A DNA stretch of 64,000 nt, taken from the NCBI GenBank assembly GCA_905182985.1, contig CAJJDN010000021.1, positions 310,001 through 374,000 of the forward strand. The letters are read 5' to 3'. The position numbers and the translations under genes are program-made. The notes below the pieces were generated by a model, which saw only the letters and a list, made by a program, of their open reading frames with translations, was not told the origin of the DNA and made no database searches. Shown here in pieces: positions 1-17,104 of the stretch (within the stretch, counting starts at the first letter, position 1; each line of letters starts with the position of its first letter). Origin of the DNA: Paramecium sonneborni. Taxonomy: Eukaryota > Ciliophora > Oligohymenophorea > Peniculida > Parameciidae.

Positions 1-606
1 AGTCATTCATACATTATTGAAAACTTATATATATGTAGGTATAATTTTCTTATTCTGGCGTTCCTACTAAACTAAGTTCTTATAAAATATTCCAATCAAT
101 GCAATATGTATTGCTAGAATCAACATTATCTAGTTGCTCTTCTATTTCTTAGAAAGGTATCCCTATATTAGCACATTTTGATAAAGGAACAGTTTTTCTA
201 ACAAACTACAAACTTGTTTTATTATCAACTCTTTTATAAATTAAAGAACTTACATAATTTAGGCTCTATTAACCATTACAGCATTAACTTAATATATAGT
301 TTCATCAATATAATTTGTTTAATTCTCGGTTTAAAATGCAAATTACAAGGAGAAATTATTGGAATATAAAGGAAATACCGGAATTTCCTCATAATATACC
401 TCTGAATATAGCGTTTAAAACTCTTTTCTCTATCCTAATTAGATAAATTTGTTGATTATGTATGTGGAAACGCATGAAAACATTAATAGTGTCATGAATG
501 CTCCAAATAATGATTAATGCGATCTTTTTTTATGAATCATCAATTCAACTGGAGAAGAAAAAAAATCCAACTTTTTTCCTAATTTTTTCATGTTAGAAGT
601 ATTCAT
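1..606 (-). CDS. 5' part of unknown transmembrane protein gene (partial)
   Basis: Reads leftwards from ATG at 606 and runs off the window. Exon 1 gives a basic, Ser-containing N-terminus, then a hydrophobic segment (about residues 33-52, including GAFMTLLMFSC) that looks like a membrane anchor or signal anchor. An intron at 231-253 (GTAAG...AAAAG, 23 nt) restores the frame into a soluble, Asn/Ser-rich region. I do not recognise the family; the layout resembles large ciliate multigene families of single-anchor proteins, which is inference. The 5' part, up to position 153, is repeated at 1320-1773 by the contig overlap; only 1-152 is unique. The gap to the stop of the TTLL copy upstream is only 81 bp, normal for this genome. 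Function unknown. Confidence 0.6.
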
Positions 607-2485
607 ATCGGTAATTTTATATTAATTAATTTATAGTTATACAAATGTTGATTGGTTTTCTCTTTCTGGATTTATAGATACGTTACTTCATAATTATGAT
701 TATAATAATAATTCAAAATCATTTTTACTGTTAAAATCATCAAGATTTGTTTTTTTAGCAGGAAAGAGTGGGTCAATTATAAACCTTAAATATATGTTAT
801 TATTAATTACCTAAATAAATTGTCTAATAAGCCTGAAATTATTTTAGCTAACACTGGACAACCTGTTTCAATACAGGGATTAGTATTGAATTCAATTAAG
901 ATTGGTTTGAATTCATTAGTAATCATAAAATCCAAACCATACAATTCAAATCCTAAAACTTGATCAGTATTATTTATTTAATTAATACTTGAAGCACAAG
1001 CTATTTTAGTCAATTACTATTAATGCGATTTGATTATAAAATACTTTCATATTTTTGTAAAGTTCTTCGAAACTATAATTAGTATTATTTTATTTGTTTT
1101 ATTCGAGTAGATAATTTTAAAATTGTTCATATGACACCTTATTTCCTATTAAAATTATAAATATGTAAATACCTTTTTCAAATTTACCATATCCATTCAT
1201 TTTGTTTTGAATTGCATCGTTAGTAAGATGAATTTTCTGATTATCAAGTGAATCTAAACTAAATAAACTACTAGAAGTACGGAGGTATCCCTTTTTATAC
1301 CAAAATACTATCTACTTANAAAGGTATCCCTATATTAGCACATTTTGATAAAGGAACAGTTTTTCTAACAAACTACAAACTTGTTTTATTATCAACTCTT
1401 TTATAAATTAAAGAACTTACATAATTTAGGCTCTATTAACCATTACAGCATTAACTTAATATATAGTTTCATCAATATAATTTGTTTAATTCTCGGTTTA
1501 AAATGCAAATTACAAGGAGAAATTATTGGAATATAAAGGAAATACCGGAATTTCCTCATAATATACCTCTGAATATAGCGTTTAAAACTCTTTTCTCTAT
1601 CCTAATTAGATAAATTTGTTGATTATGTATGTGGAAACGCATGAAAACATTAATAGTGTCATGAATGCTCCAAATAATGATTAATGCGATCTTTTTTTAT
1701 GAATCATCAATTCAACTGGAGAAGAAAAAAAATCCAACTTTTTTCCTAATTTTTTCATGTTAGAAGTATTCATATCGGTAATTTTATATTAATTAATTTA
1801 TAGTTATACAAATGTTGATTGGTTTTCTCTTTCTGGATTTATAGATACGTTACTTCATAATTATGATTATAATAATAATTCAAAATCATTTTTACTGTTA
1901 AAATCATCAAGATTTGTTTTTTTAGCAGGAAAGAGTGGGTCAATTATAAACCTTAAATATATGTTATTATTAATTACCTAAATAAATTGTCTAATAAGCC
2001 TGAAATTATTTTAGCTAACACTGGACAACCTGTTTCAATACAGGGATTAGTATTGAATTCAATTAAGATTGGTTTGAATTCATTAGTAATCATAAAATCC
2101 AAACCATACAATTCAAATCCTAAAACTTGATCAGTATTATTTATTTAATTAATACTTGAAGCACAAGCTATTTTAGTCAATTACTATTAATGCGATTTGA
2201 TTATAAAATACTTTCATATTTTTGTAAAGTTCTTCGAAACTATAATTAGTATTATTTTATTTGTTTTATTCGAGTAGATAATTTTAAAATTGTTCATATG
2301 ACACCTTATTTCCTATTAAAATTATAAATATGTAAATACCTTTTTCAAATTTACCATATCCATTCATTTTGTTTTGAATTGCATCGTTAGTAAGATGAAT
2401 TTTCTGATTATCAAGTGAATCTAAACTAAATAAACTACTAGAAGTACGGAGGTATCCCTTTTTATACCAAAATACTATCTACTTA
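153..2485. repeat. Unmerged contig overlap around the N at 1319
   Basis: Bases 153-1318 and 1320-2485 (1166 bp each, offset 1167) look identical and are separated by one N. The first copy carries the 5' part of the membrane-protein gene and the last part of the TTLL gene (688-1318); the second copy joins the rest of the TTLL gene. The real order is most simply 1-152 followed by 1320 onwards. This is an assembly overlap left unmerged, not a biological tandem repeat, because the repeat ends exactly at the N. Confidence 0.9.
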
Positions 2486-4126
2486 TTAATATAATCACTA
2501 CCTTTCTTAGCTCCATTGAGAATAGTTATAAGACAGTATCCTCTAATATCAAATTTCCTCTTTTAATATAGAAAAGGATTTTCGATATATTTTTATAGTA
2601 TAAATGTATGATTTTATTAAGAAATATGCTGATAAATTTCATTAAGATTATTACATACTATGTTAATAGAAATAAATGTACCTTTAATGCCTTAACCTCT
2701 ATTACTATCTTCTCCAGGTTTAATGATCCATATATTTTTAAATGATGAATCAGCAGAAACCTCTTCAAACTTTTTCTTAAAAACAAAAAAAGATTCATCA
2801 TTTGGACCTTATATATGATATGTTAATGGAATAAGTGTCCATAAATCTAATTAATTCTCTAAACAATATTTGCTTAAATTTAAAAACAAAAACTTCTTGT
2901 CTCCTAATTAATTTCCTTCCTTTAAGTGATTATGAATTCTAATTGATTGATTTTAGTGATTGATAGTTAAAAGTTCCTTTACATTACATAACTATAAATA
3001 TAAATATAATTATTCTTACATTATTAAGTATTGGTTAACTTTCAAGATTATACTCAGCAAGTTTCTTTTTTGATTTTCCTTCAACACGATCCCAAGCTTA
3101 TCTAATTAAAACTTAATCATTTGAATCAATCCATCCTTCAAGTGTTTCATTCGAAATTAATCTTTAAATTGGTCGAATTTCAGATTAAGGAAAATCAACA
3201 AATTTTTAAGTCCAAATAAAATTGAAATCATCTTCTTCTAAATTTCCTCCTACAGTCCATTATGCTCTCATACTAAAAATACTTTTGACCATCATATGAT
3301 TGTTGCCTCTACCTACATAAAGTTTATAATATTTTTAATGTAGAGCTGGTAGAACTTGAAGAGCATTTGTAAAATTGATGATTTAATTAATTTCTAATAC
3401 ACTGGGGCATTGTATAAATTTAACGTAGCCTATATCCCAATACCTAGTATCATCTACTAAAACTTTTTTTTTATTTTAGGATTAAGGAGCTATAATCTTT
3501 TTGATAGGTGAAGCAGTTCTTTCTAATTTGATTATAGGTATTAATCTCTTTAATGGTTTTGGGGTTGTCTCTTTAGGTAAAGGTTAAACCTAAACTTATT
3601 TTACTTGAATTAATTGTCCTTTCAAGCTGTCTAATTCAATGTCTTTTTATGCAACTGATTGACAGCGTTATGATCTTTTTTAGATGTTCTTACGATGAAT
3701 GGTTTTAGGAAGCACAATAATTTCATTATTAGTTTTTCCAATAAGTTATTCAATTAAGGATTGATTTCTTGCTTTTCTGTTATGCAATTCATAAATTTAG
3801 GATAGAAATTCATAACTTGTGATATCTTTACCTTTTTTTATGAAGGGTGGAAATTAAGGATCAAGAGATTTTACAATACTATGATTAGGTGTATCCATTA
3901 ATTATTCCTATTCAGTAATTACAGGCTTTTATTTTTTCTCTATTTATTAGAAGCTACCATTTCTTCTCATTTGTGATAAAAATTGTCTAACTCCAGCTTC
4001 TGTACTATTCAGAGCTATAGACATATATCCTTGCCAAACTTAGACATTATTATCTTATTTTCTTTTCTGAGGTGAGAAATATTCCTTAATATTATCGTCA
4101 TCCTTGCTTAAAATACGATTACGCAT
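1855..4126 (-). CDS. Tubulin tyrosine ligase-like (TTLL) glutamylase/glycylase
   Basis: ATP-grasp enzyme of the TTLL family, which adds Glu or Gly side chains to tubulin in cilia and cytoplasmic microtubules. Spliced length is 712 aa with five introns (2992-3019, 2658-2681, 2313-2339, 2184-2211, 1952-1977); the 24-nt intron at 2658-2681 has no stop and keeps frame, so it is inferred from family similarity. Residues 1-230 are a low-complexity Gln/Lys tail. The core shows VGRGNNHMMVK near 255, WIIKP...SNRGQG near 454, a QKYIENPFL/KFDIRGY block and a C-terminal IEFNTNP motif near 656, all typical of TTLLs. The GRGNNHMMVK and W-Y-x-x-G-Y-L-R-T-S-S elements suggest the TTLL3/8/10-like side, but substrate cannot be decided here. 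Starts 32 bp from the stop of the coiled-coil gene upstream. The 3' part also appears at 688-1318 as an assembly copy. Confidence 0.88.
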
Positions 4127-4158
4127 AAAATAAATATTTATTATAAGTATATATTTAA

Positions 4159-5451
4159 TCAGAATACGCATTCACTAATTTAACTAAGATCCTTTTTATG
4201 AATTAATGATAAATCTTAAGCATTTTATACTTAAGATTATTCTTTAACTATGAGTTTCTATCTTTTTTTCAATTTAATTTATCTACATCTGGGTGGTTCT
4301 GAAAAACATCTAGATATTTGCTTTTTTTTTGTTTAAGAATATAATTCTCTATGTAATTAGAGCAAATAGCTTTTAAATTCTTTCATTTCATTTGGTTCTT
4401 AGTATTCCAATTCTTTGCAACTCCTGCTTCTTTATTCAAATAGTAATTTAGATTCTTCAGGATTTGTAATTGAATATTTTATTATGTAATTAGTTGTATT
4501 ATTTAATGAGGATTACCAAAATTATTCAAGATAAATTAATTCATTTTTGAGTTTTTAAATTTTTTTATTTTAATTTTATGAATGAATACATAATCGTTCA
4601 TTTGTTACTAATAGTTATTAATTTTATTTATAAATTTTATTATATTCTCTTTAAAGAATGGTGTTTGTTGTTACTTATGATTCAAATAATTTTTTATATC
4701 TTTCTAAATTATTACATTTTTGAGTCCAAAAACTAGTATTATTAGCTTATCTTGTTTCAGTTGTAGATTAACCATAATTAGAAAAAGAAGATATTTCTGT
4801 ATCGCTTAAATTTTGTTCATATTCATTCATCAAACTTTCTCTTACTTTTCTAAAGGTAACTTAATTTCTTAAAGCTTTTCGAAATTTCATAAGTTCGAAT
4901 TTATAAGTAGAGTTTTCAGTACTTAATTATTTAATTTTAATTTAGCAGTGTTAGATATATTAATTATTTTTTAGAAGTTCATTTTGTAAATGCTCAATTT
5001 AATTATGTAATTTTAAAGAGATTTCATTTAATTATAAGAGATCCTTACATTTAACTGCCACTCCATCATCTAAAATAGTATGATTTTTTTCCTACTGTTA
5101 AATAGTATATTCTTTATCATGAATGATTCTACGTTGTTCTAAGATTTTATCTTCTTGTTCATGAATTAAATCCATATAGAAAGCTTCTATTTATTGACTC
5201 ATTTAAAGATTGAGAAAGGCTTAAGTTTAGGAAGAGGTTAGTTGTTGTTTTAATTCTGTCAGTTGCTTATTTAATTCTTATATTTCAAAAGAAAAGATTT
5301 CATTAAGCTAATTAGTTCTATACTTTTGTAGTGTTTATAGTAACAACTCATTTTCTTGTTTGAGTGAATGATTTTCAGATTATAAGAAATCATATTTAAC
5401 TTATTGACGTCGTTATACTAGTTCAAAAGAACAAGGTCCTAAGAGATTCAT
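4159..5451 (-). CDS. Coiled-coil protein, 430 aa, unknown
   Basis: Single-exon gene with ATG at 5451 and TGA at 4159-4161. About the first 250 residues are dense in Glu, Gln, Lys and Leu with heptad-like spacing (for example SLKQENELLLQTL and FYMDLIHEQEDKILEQRR), so a long coiled coil is likely. The rest is Asn/Ser-rich and basic. No enzymatic motif, signal peptide or membrane segment is visible. It lies head-to-tail between the ISWI and TTLL genes; the link to cilia or centrioles is only suggested by its coiled-coil nature. Function not assigned. Confidence 0.75.
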
Positions 5452-5497
5452 TTATAATAAATTTAATAATAATATATATATATATTAAATATATATA

Positions 5498-8564
<3,067 letters not shown>

Positions 8565-8721
8565 TAAATTTAATTATGTTTTTTCACATCTTCCAATTTT
8601 CCAATTAATCATCAAATTATTTGAGCCAACTTTTTTATCATTAAATTTATATATTAATTATTTTATATATATAATAATACTACCAACTATATTATTTATA
8701 TATATATATTTATATATTAAA

Positions 8722-9018
8722 TCAAATTTTCTCATGCTTTCTTATCTCCTTTGCCAAAAATACTAATGGATTGAATACTCTAAAAGATCCATGTCTTTTT
8801 CTATTAATTGGATTCTATAAATAAAAATCTAATTCACTCATATCATCTTCCGTTTACTCACTCTAATAATTTTTACAATCTTCCACCATCTACTTAAATT
8901 TCATTCTGAAATCTTCCTACACATTGTAATCCTAACATATATGTTTATTTTAATTCAAGTATTCCAGTAACTTATCCATTGCCTCCTCCACTACATTATA
9001 AATATTATTCAAGCTCAT
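8722..9018 (-). CDS. Small conserved-looking protein, 98 aa
   Basis: Single-exon reading frame from ATG at 9018 to TGA at 8722-8724. The product is hydrophilic, rich in Asp, Glu, Asn and Lys, with a likely helical first half and a basic C-terminal part (NRKRHGSFRVFNP). No signal peptide or membrane segment. It sits downstream of nothing obvious and 158 bp upstream of the ISWI start on the same strand. I do not recognise it; a nuclear role would be a guess. Confidence 0.55.
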
Positions 9019-9675
9019 TTTTATTTATTTTATTTAAATCTCAACATCACCTACTAAACATTTATATCTCCCTTTTTACCATTAGACTATCTCACTAATC
9101 TATAGATTAAACATTACTCTATTCACATTTACATAAAATTCATTCCTAATTTATTTTCCAAATATATATTCAAACTTATACATTTATATACGAAAACAAA
9201 CATCAAAACTTTATTCCTTATTCATCAGTACTCTCATACTTTACATACGACCTTATTTAATAGCAACTTCTCGTTATTATCCAAATTCAACTGTATTTAT
9301 TTCAATAATTATATAGAATAGAAAGCCTTTAAATAATTTTATAATGCAGATTAAAAGTTTATGACATCAAACCATTTTTATTAATTATTTATTTATTTAT
9401 TTCTTGTTCATTATTTTTAATTATATTAATGATTTATCACTCAATTTTCATTATTTAATTCTTATATTTTTATTCAGAAACATACATCATTGAGTTATTA
9501 ATAATTTTTAAGAGTTGCATTGATTTTAGCAACCCTTTTGGGTCATTTTATATAAATTTCATCAATATTATTACATAAACAACTTAATTAAAATGTTTTA
9601 CAGAAAAATTAAATGGAAGTTGGCGTTAAGAAGAATAAAGACTCAAAATTACGGTTAAGAATTATAATATTAATA
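9019..9675. other. Gene-poor stretch, 657 bp
   Basis: No convincing reading frame on either strand. It holds a short inverted repeat (GTTGC...GCAAC around 9513-9532) followed by the palindrome-like ACCCTTTTGGGT at 9532-9543, with no other sign of an RNA gene. A plus-strand frame from 9592 overlaps the 3' end of the next minus-strand gene and is probably chance. Confidence 0.5.
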
Positions 9676-10148
9676 TCATATTGATTCTACTTTTACTTCA
9701 TTATAGAGTTTTTCAAAGTAGTTGTAAGAGTTAACTATTTCTTGATTAAGTTTTATTTCTACAATAAGAGTTAGATCACTTTAATTTTTTTACATTATTG
9801 AACAAAAGGTTGCTTATTTCTGCTTATCAATCAACTTTTTCACTTAATCTGGTACAGGCCTTTTTTCTGTTTTATAGTAATGAATTAATGACTTAGCACT
9901 AGAGTAATTCATTCTCAATTCCTTAGCTGCCTAACATTTAATTAATTAATTACTTGTTTTATCTTTTTCCCATTTTTAAAAACCTATTCGAAAAGCATTT
10001 ACTAAGTTCTAAGTGGTATTTTATGGTATCGTTTTACACTAATTGTTTAAGTATAAATTGCTTTGTTTTTTCTTGTAGAGACTTTTCTATCCGAAGTGTC
10101 TGACATTAATTCTTAATGCTCATCAATAAGCAGACCTGTTTTGCTCAT
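9676..10148 (-). CDS. Small protein with helix-turn-helix-like segment, 149 aa
   Basis: ATG at 10148, one 23-nt intron (9931-9953), TGA at 9676-9678. The centre reads LFEQVFKNGKKIKQAAKELR then MNYSSAKSLIHYYK, which resembles a homeodomain-like or psq-type helix-turn-helix with the usual 'A..L.....A...' spacing, followed by a basic linker and a Gln/Lys-rich helical C-terminus. This pattern recurs in small ciliate DNA-binding-like proteins, so a transcription-related role is a reasonable but untested inference. Isolated by gene-poor DNA on both sides. Confidence 0.65.
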
Positions 10149-10278
10149 TTTATTTTTTTCTAAATCAAAGAATCTTAATATATATAGTATATTAGATTAG
10201 AAATACTTATTGCGTATTTGAATCACTATTTGACATAAAATTATGTATTTAAATTTATTAGAACAAGAAAATATTATA

Positions 10279-10725
10279 ATGAATATCTTATTTTCAACTT
10301 TTGCAATCTTTATAACTTTCATTGTTTAAAGTTTATAATTTAATACACGCCATCAATTCTATCAACAATATATTTCTATATTGCATCTGATCAAAAAAAA
10401 TCAAATCAATCTGCATCATAACATTTATTTATCAGTTGATTTTTAATAAACAACTTATACTTTGAACGTTAAATATTAGACAGCTTAAAAGTAGCATGAT
10501 ATTAAATTTACATAAAAATAATATAATATTAATCGTTAACGCTAAGTTAAACTCTCTTTCTATTGCCTATTGATAAATTTTACCTTAATTTAACTTTTTA
10601 AATATTTAACAAGATAATATATATTTTAGAATATAATAAATATATCGATATATAAAAGAATCTAAAATATCTTAAAATTCATCAATGATTCCTTTATGAA
10701 CAAAAATCTTTTTAATTTTGGGTGA
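10279..10725 (+). CDS. Possible secreted small protein, 148 aa
   Basis: A TGA-free frame from ATG at 10279 to TGA at 10723-10725. It begins with a convincing signal-peptide-like stretch (MNILFSTFAIFITFIVQS) followed by a Gln/Asn-rich, weakly basic body and a second hydrophobic patch near residue 95-105. TGA-free frames of this size arise by chance fairly often in this AT-rich DNA, so the signal peptide is the main support. It would be the only gene in about 780 bp between the helix-turn-helix gene and the kinase. Confidence 0.35.
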
Positions 10726-10932
10726 TATTTGAATTCTTATTGATTTTATAAAAATATGATGCTTGATAACTTTAATTTAATAAATATTGAAATGATAAAA
10801 TTAAATTGAGTAATTCAATAATAGACATAAATCTACAGTATAAAAAATTATAAAATAATATGACATATTATTATTTATTAGGAATATAAGATCATAAATC
10901 CATATATATATTTAAAACTTTAATAATATAAT

Positions 10933-12487
<1,555 letters not shown>

Positions 12488-13561
12488 TATTTAAATTTAG
12501 CAAAAAAATTTAGATTCGTTTAATACTTTATTTATGTTAGATAATTCATGATCTCATTGTAAATCAATCATTTTTGATCTTATGCAATTATTAATGAAAC
12601 TTAACTCAACCAAAATAAACTCATTAGAGCCAACCATTATCCATAAACTAAAATATCAGTAACCAATTAAATTATGTTGTATAATTTTATAATGCAAAAT
12701 TATAGAGTATATTTATATAAATAATTTATAAAATTATTCTCAATCCTTATCTAAATTATATTCAATATGTATTATTACAATTATCTTTATAAAAGTATTA
12801 TACAAATAAATATTTATAGCTATTTTACAGTGCAGTTTTTTTAATTTTAGTTTAATTCACTTTTTTTTTATATATACTTTTTCCTCTTTGAGTTTGTATC
12901 GAAATTGTTTGGAACTCATTTATGTTTAAAAATTTTAGTAAAAATCAAATTTGTTTGAATACTTGTGCACATTATTAGGAAACTATTAAATTTAATTGTA
13001 AAAATTTGATTTTTTTACATATAAAAAATCTTACCAAATAACTTTATAAATATGTTCCTTAAGAAAATGTAAAATGATATGTTGAAAATCACTATATGGG
13101 GAACTTGCATTAAAAGTAATATTAAACAAATTTATTGTAAAATTTTCATTTTTGTTTCATTTTCAACATCAAACTCTATTTTTTTCATTTTGTGATTTAT
13201 TTTTATTCAAAATAGCCAGTACTACAGAAAAATTAAATTATTTTTAATAATAATAACAAATCTTTTCAATTTTAAAAATAATTAATTTTGTTTTTGAATG
13301 TTTCAACTTATTTTTCATTGTAAGGATTTGAGTTTAAAATAAAAAAAATCTCTATTCATTAATTTGTATTAAACCAAGATTCATTGCTTTTGCTAAAATT
13401 AAGTAGTGAATTAATAAAATAAAAAAGTTAGATTTTATTCAAACAATACATTATTAATGTTTAAATTATTTTTATTTATATTAAAGTATTAAAAAACATA
13501 GTTTTATTAAATTAATCTAAACCTACCTCATAAAATTAGAAATATAATAATCTATGTAAAT
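12488..13561. other. Gene-free AT-rich stretch, about 1.07 kb
   Basis: Between the CDPK start and the stop of the next gene copy I find no frame with protein-like composition on either strand. It is unusually long for this compact genome. It has runs of T and A and no tRNA-like, satellite-like or palindromic structure that stands out. Confidence 0.5.
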
Positions 13562-14997
13562 TCATTCGTAAGTTGTGTAAGAACGAAGCTTAACAATTGG
13601 ATTTATTTTTTATTATGTTTATTCTTTTATAATGCCATATTTTGATTACTTAACTTTCCTTTAAAGAAAAGGAAGATTTGATTTAATTTATTTAACATTT
13701 TGATTTTTTGTTGTCTTATAACTTTCATTAAGTTTTTGAAAATAAGTTTCTGGAGTATCATTTGATATTGAATCCATAAGTGTTAAATCATTTAGTTTTA
13801 TTTTTCCTTGTTTTTTGTTATTTAGATTAATAGGTTTTTCATCTTCCTTATTTTTTTCATCTTCCTTATTTTTTTCATTTATTAGAGGAGTGATACTCCT
13901 TGACTGCTGTTATTATATATATTGTGTTCTCTATTATTATATTTNNNNNNNNNNNNNNNNNNNNNNNNNNNNNNNNNNNNNNNNNNNNNNNNNNNNNNNN
14001 NNNNNNNNNNNNNNNNNNNNNNNNNNNNNNNNNNNNNNNNNNNNNNNNNNNNNNNNNNNNNNNNNNNNNNNNNNNNNNNNNNNNNNNNNNNNNNNNNNNN
14101 NNNNNNNNNNNNNNNNNNNNNNNNNNNNNNNNNNNNNNNNNNNNNNNNNNNNNNNNNNNNNNNNNNNNNNNNNNNNNNNNNNNNNNNNNNNNNNNNNNNN
14201 NNNNNNNNNNNNNNNNNNNNNNNNNNNNNNNNNNNNNNNNNNNNNNNNNNNNNNNNNNNNNNNNNNNNNNNNNNNNNNNNNNNNNNNNNNNNNNNNNNNN
14301 NNNTAATAACAAATCTTTTCAATTTTAAAAATAATTAATTTTGTTTTTGAATGTTTCAACTTATTTTTCATTGTAAGGATTTGAGTTTAAAATAAAAAAA
14401 ATCTCTATTCATTAATTTGTATTAAACCAAGATTCATTGCTTTTGCTAAAATTAAGTAGTGAATTAATAAAATAAAAAAGTTAGATTTTATTCAAACAAT
14501 ACATTATTAATGTTTAAATTATTTTTATTTATATTAAAGTATTAAAAAACATAGTTTTATTAAATTAATCTAAACCTACCTCATAAAATTAGAAATATAA
14601 TAATCTATGTAAATTCATTCGTAAGTTGTGTAAGAACGAAGCTTAACAATTGGATTTATTTTTTATTATGTTTATTCTTTTATAATGCCATATTTTGATT
14701 ACTTAACTTTCCTTTAAAGAAAAGGAAGATTTGATTTAATTTATTTAACATTTTGATTTTTTGTTGTCTTATAACTTTCATTAAGTTTTTGAAAATAAGT
14801 TTCTGGAGTATCATTTGATATTGAATCCATAAGTGTTAAATCATTTAGTTTTATTTTTCCTTGTTTTTTGTTATTTAGATTAATAGGTTTTTCATCTTCC
14901 TTATTTTTTTCATCTTCCTTATTTTTTTCATTTATTAGAGGAGTGATACTCCTTGACTGCTGTTATTATATATATTGTGTTCTCTATTATTATATTT
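13251..14997. repeat. Unmerged contig overlap around the 359-bp N gap
   Basis: Bases 13251-13944 and 14304-14997 (694 bp, offset 1053) look identical and flank Ns at 13945-14303. The first copy contains the last 383 bp of the Gln-rich gene (stop at 13562-13564); the complete gene uses the second copy. The gap is probably not real missing DNA, since the two sides already overlap. Confidence 0.9.
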
Positions 14998-15941
14998 AAG
15001 TCATTCTTAATAATTTTTAATGTAAAACATCTCCTATATTATTTTACAAACCAACTAATTAAGAGAATTCTTTTTTTGTTAACTTCAAACTTTGATTATT
15101 TAATAAGTATTTTAAAAAAGGCTTAGATTTCAAATCTTAACTATTGAAATTGTTAAATGATTTACTAACTCTAACAGGTTCTGTTTCCATACGAATTTCA
15201 CTTTTAAAATTATTGACAATTTTTGCCAATCGTTATTTCCTTTGAATTGAAGAATTAACTATATTTGTGATTTAGGTTTGGAGATTAGATTTTTATTCTT
15301 AATTTTTTAAATTCAAAGCAAAAATTCTTGTATCTGGATGAACTTAAAGTTCATTACTAAATACTTTCTATTTGGTCAAGATTATTGATCCATCATTATC
15401 AAACGTTAAAACTCCTTTTTTGCATTTTCTTTTTAATTCAAGCAATTATTATTAAAGTTACACTTTCTGTTACACGGATACATGCTTATTGCTAAAAAAA
15501 AGTATATATATTTTATTACAATCGTAATTATTCTTACTACTTTTTTTTCATTTCATAGACCCCTCTATAAAATCTATCTTCATCATCTTCTTATTAGTCA
15601 ATTTATAATGGAATAGGTGAAAATGTTAAATGAAGTGATCCTTATTAAGTTTACTGTAAACGATCTTATTTATTAAAGGAAGATTTCCTCAATGAGTTTA
15701 CTGAAGATTTCATAGAAGATTTATGGGATTAATTTCTAAATTTTGTAATAGATGTCACAAATTATTGCTAAGGCTCTGAAAGAATTTCAACTTTAATAGC
15801 ACTTTATAGATTATCTTTAATTGTAATTTTAGGTTCTATATCTTCAATCATATAATCTTGTTATTAGCAAAATTGATAAAAAGATTTCATTAATTGTTAG
15901 ATCAATGAATTAGATTCAAAATAAGCATTATATGGCAACAT
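14615..15941 (-). CDS. Gln/Ser-rich protein, 432 aa, unknown
   Basis: ATG at 15941, one 28-nt intron ending just after 15491, TGA at 14615-14617. The protein is hydrophilic with Ser-rich clusters (HKSSMKSSVNSLRKSS near residue 90), a short acidic patch (QQEDDED) and Gln-rich stretches. Near residue 270-340 a tandem NEKNKED/EKNKED hexamer-like repeat is visible. Ser clusters with basic neighbours could be phosphorylation sites. No domain is recognised. An identical 3' part at 13562-13944 is an assembly copy. Confidence 0.65.
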
Positions 15942-16252
15942 TATTTAGATGTGATGATCAAGAATAATTTGATGGCAATTCTGCATCAAATGTTCTAATG
16001 ATGATTAGACTATGATATATTTCTCAACCAATTATTCAATCTTGCATATTGATAAATATGACATTATTATATATATATATTATATTATTAAATGTTTTAA
16101 TAATACTGCATTAAAAAACAATAGTTTAAAACTATGTATATTATGAGGATGTATTGAAACAATAATAATACGGAAGTCTGTTTTCTATTCAGAAATTAAA
16201 AGCTCTTTTAAGTGATTATGTTTTTTTTTCTTTATTGCTTATTTTAAATAAA

Positions 16253-16919
16253 TCACTTTTTCCTTTTCAAGAATAAATTCCTATATTTTGAAGTCCATGT
16301 TGCTGAAAATGTTGGTTCTAATTTATTTGAACTGTTTTCTATTTTAGATAATCGATCTTCAAATTCTTTAAATTCATTTTTAACATTAATAATAGTTTAT
16401 GTTTGAGGTTTATCCTTATATTTTGAAATAGTTTGTATATTTTTTGAAAGAGATTTCAATTAATAACATTCACTATTCTGTTGAGGTTTTTAAGATAAAC
16501 TTTAATCTTACAAAATCTTTACTAATGTGACTTTTTACTTCATGCGTTCTTTTGTATATTATTGATGTACTTTCCTTGAATCTTGTAAATTTGTTATCTT
16601 TTTTTTAGCAATATCAAAATGGATTTCAAAAAAATCTTAAGAATTAAATAATGGATGTACCATAAGGAGATGGCGTTTTAATTTTAAATAAACCGTAATA
16701 CATCTCATACAATTTTTCTGTTTTGAGACTAGTTGCTTAAAGACGATAATGAATTTCCCATAGATGTTCAACTTACTTGAAATTCTCTTAAGAAAACTCT
16801 TAAAGTAATTCCTATTAAATAATGCATTGTCAGATTACAGAAGCATAATCTCTCAAACAAATTTTAAATATTTCAATAATATCAGATTCTTAATCTGATG
16901 CTAATTTTTTTTCAAACAT
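16253..16919 (-). CDS. Hypothetical protein, 204 aa
   Basis: Two introns (27 and 25 nt) give a frame of exactly 205 codons from ATG at 16919 to TGA at 16253-16255. The N-terminal 80 residues look helical and amphipathic (KLYEMYYGLFKIK); the C-terminal half is Lys/Gln-rich with a coiled-coil-like stretch (NVKNEFKEFEDRLSKIE) and a strongly basic end (LFLKRKK). No membrane segment. Unknown function; neighbours are unrelated. Confidence 0.6.
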
Positions 16920-17104
16920 TTTAATCATTCTTAATTAAATACTGTACAAATGTTTCTAATTAAAGGGGGCTAAGTAAAATTCCATAATTAATTAATTTAA
17001 GGTCTAAAAATTGTTATTGATTGAACTATCATTTGCTATAAGTGACATAATTATAAAATAATTTATTATATGTAATAATATTGAATTTGTATTTTTATTA
17101 CAAA

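Noticed and set aside
9510..9545. Short inverted repeats as a possible RNA gene
   Set aside because: Stems of 4-5 bp in AT-rich DNA occur by chance; no snRNA, snoRNA or tRNA features.
13815..14371. Frames running through the N gap
   Set aside because: They consist mostly of undetermined bases and have no meaning.
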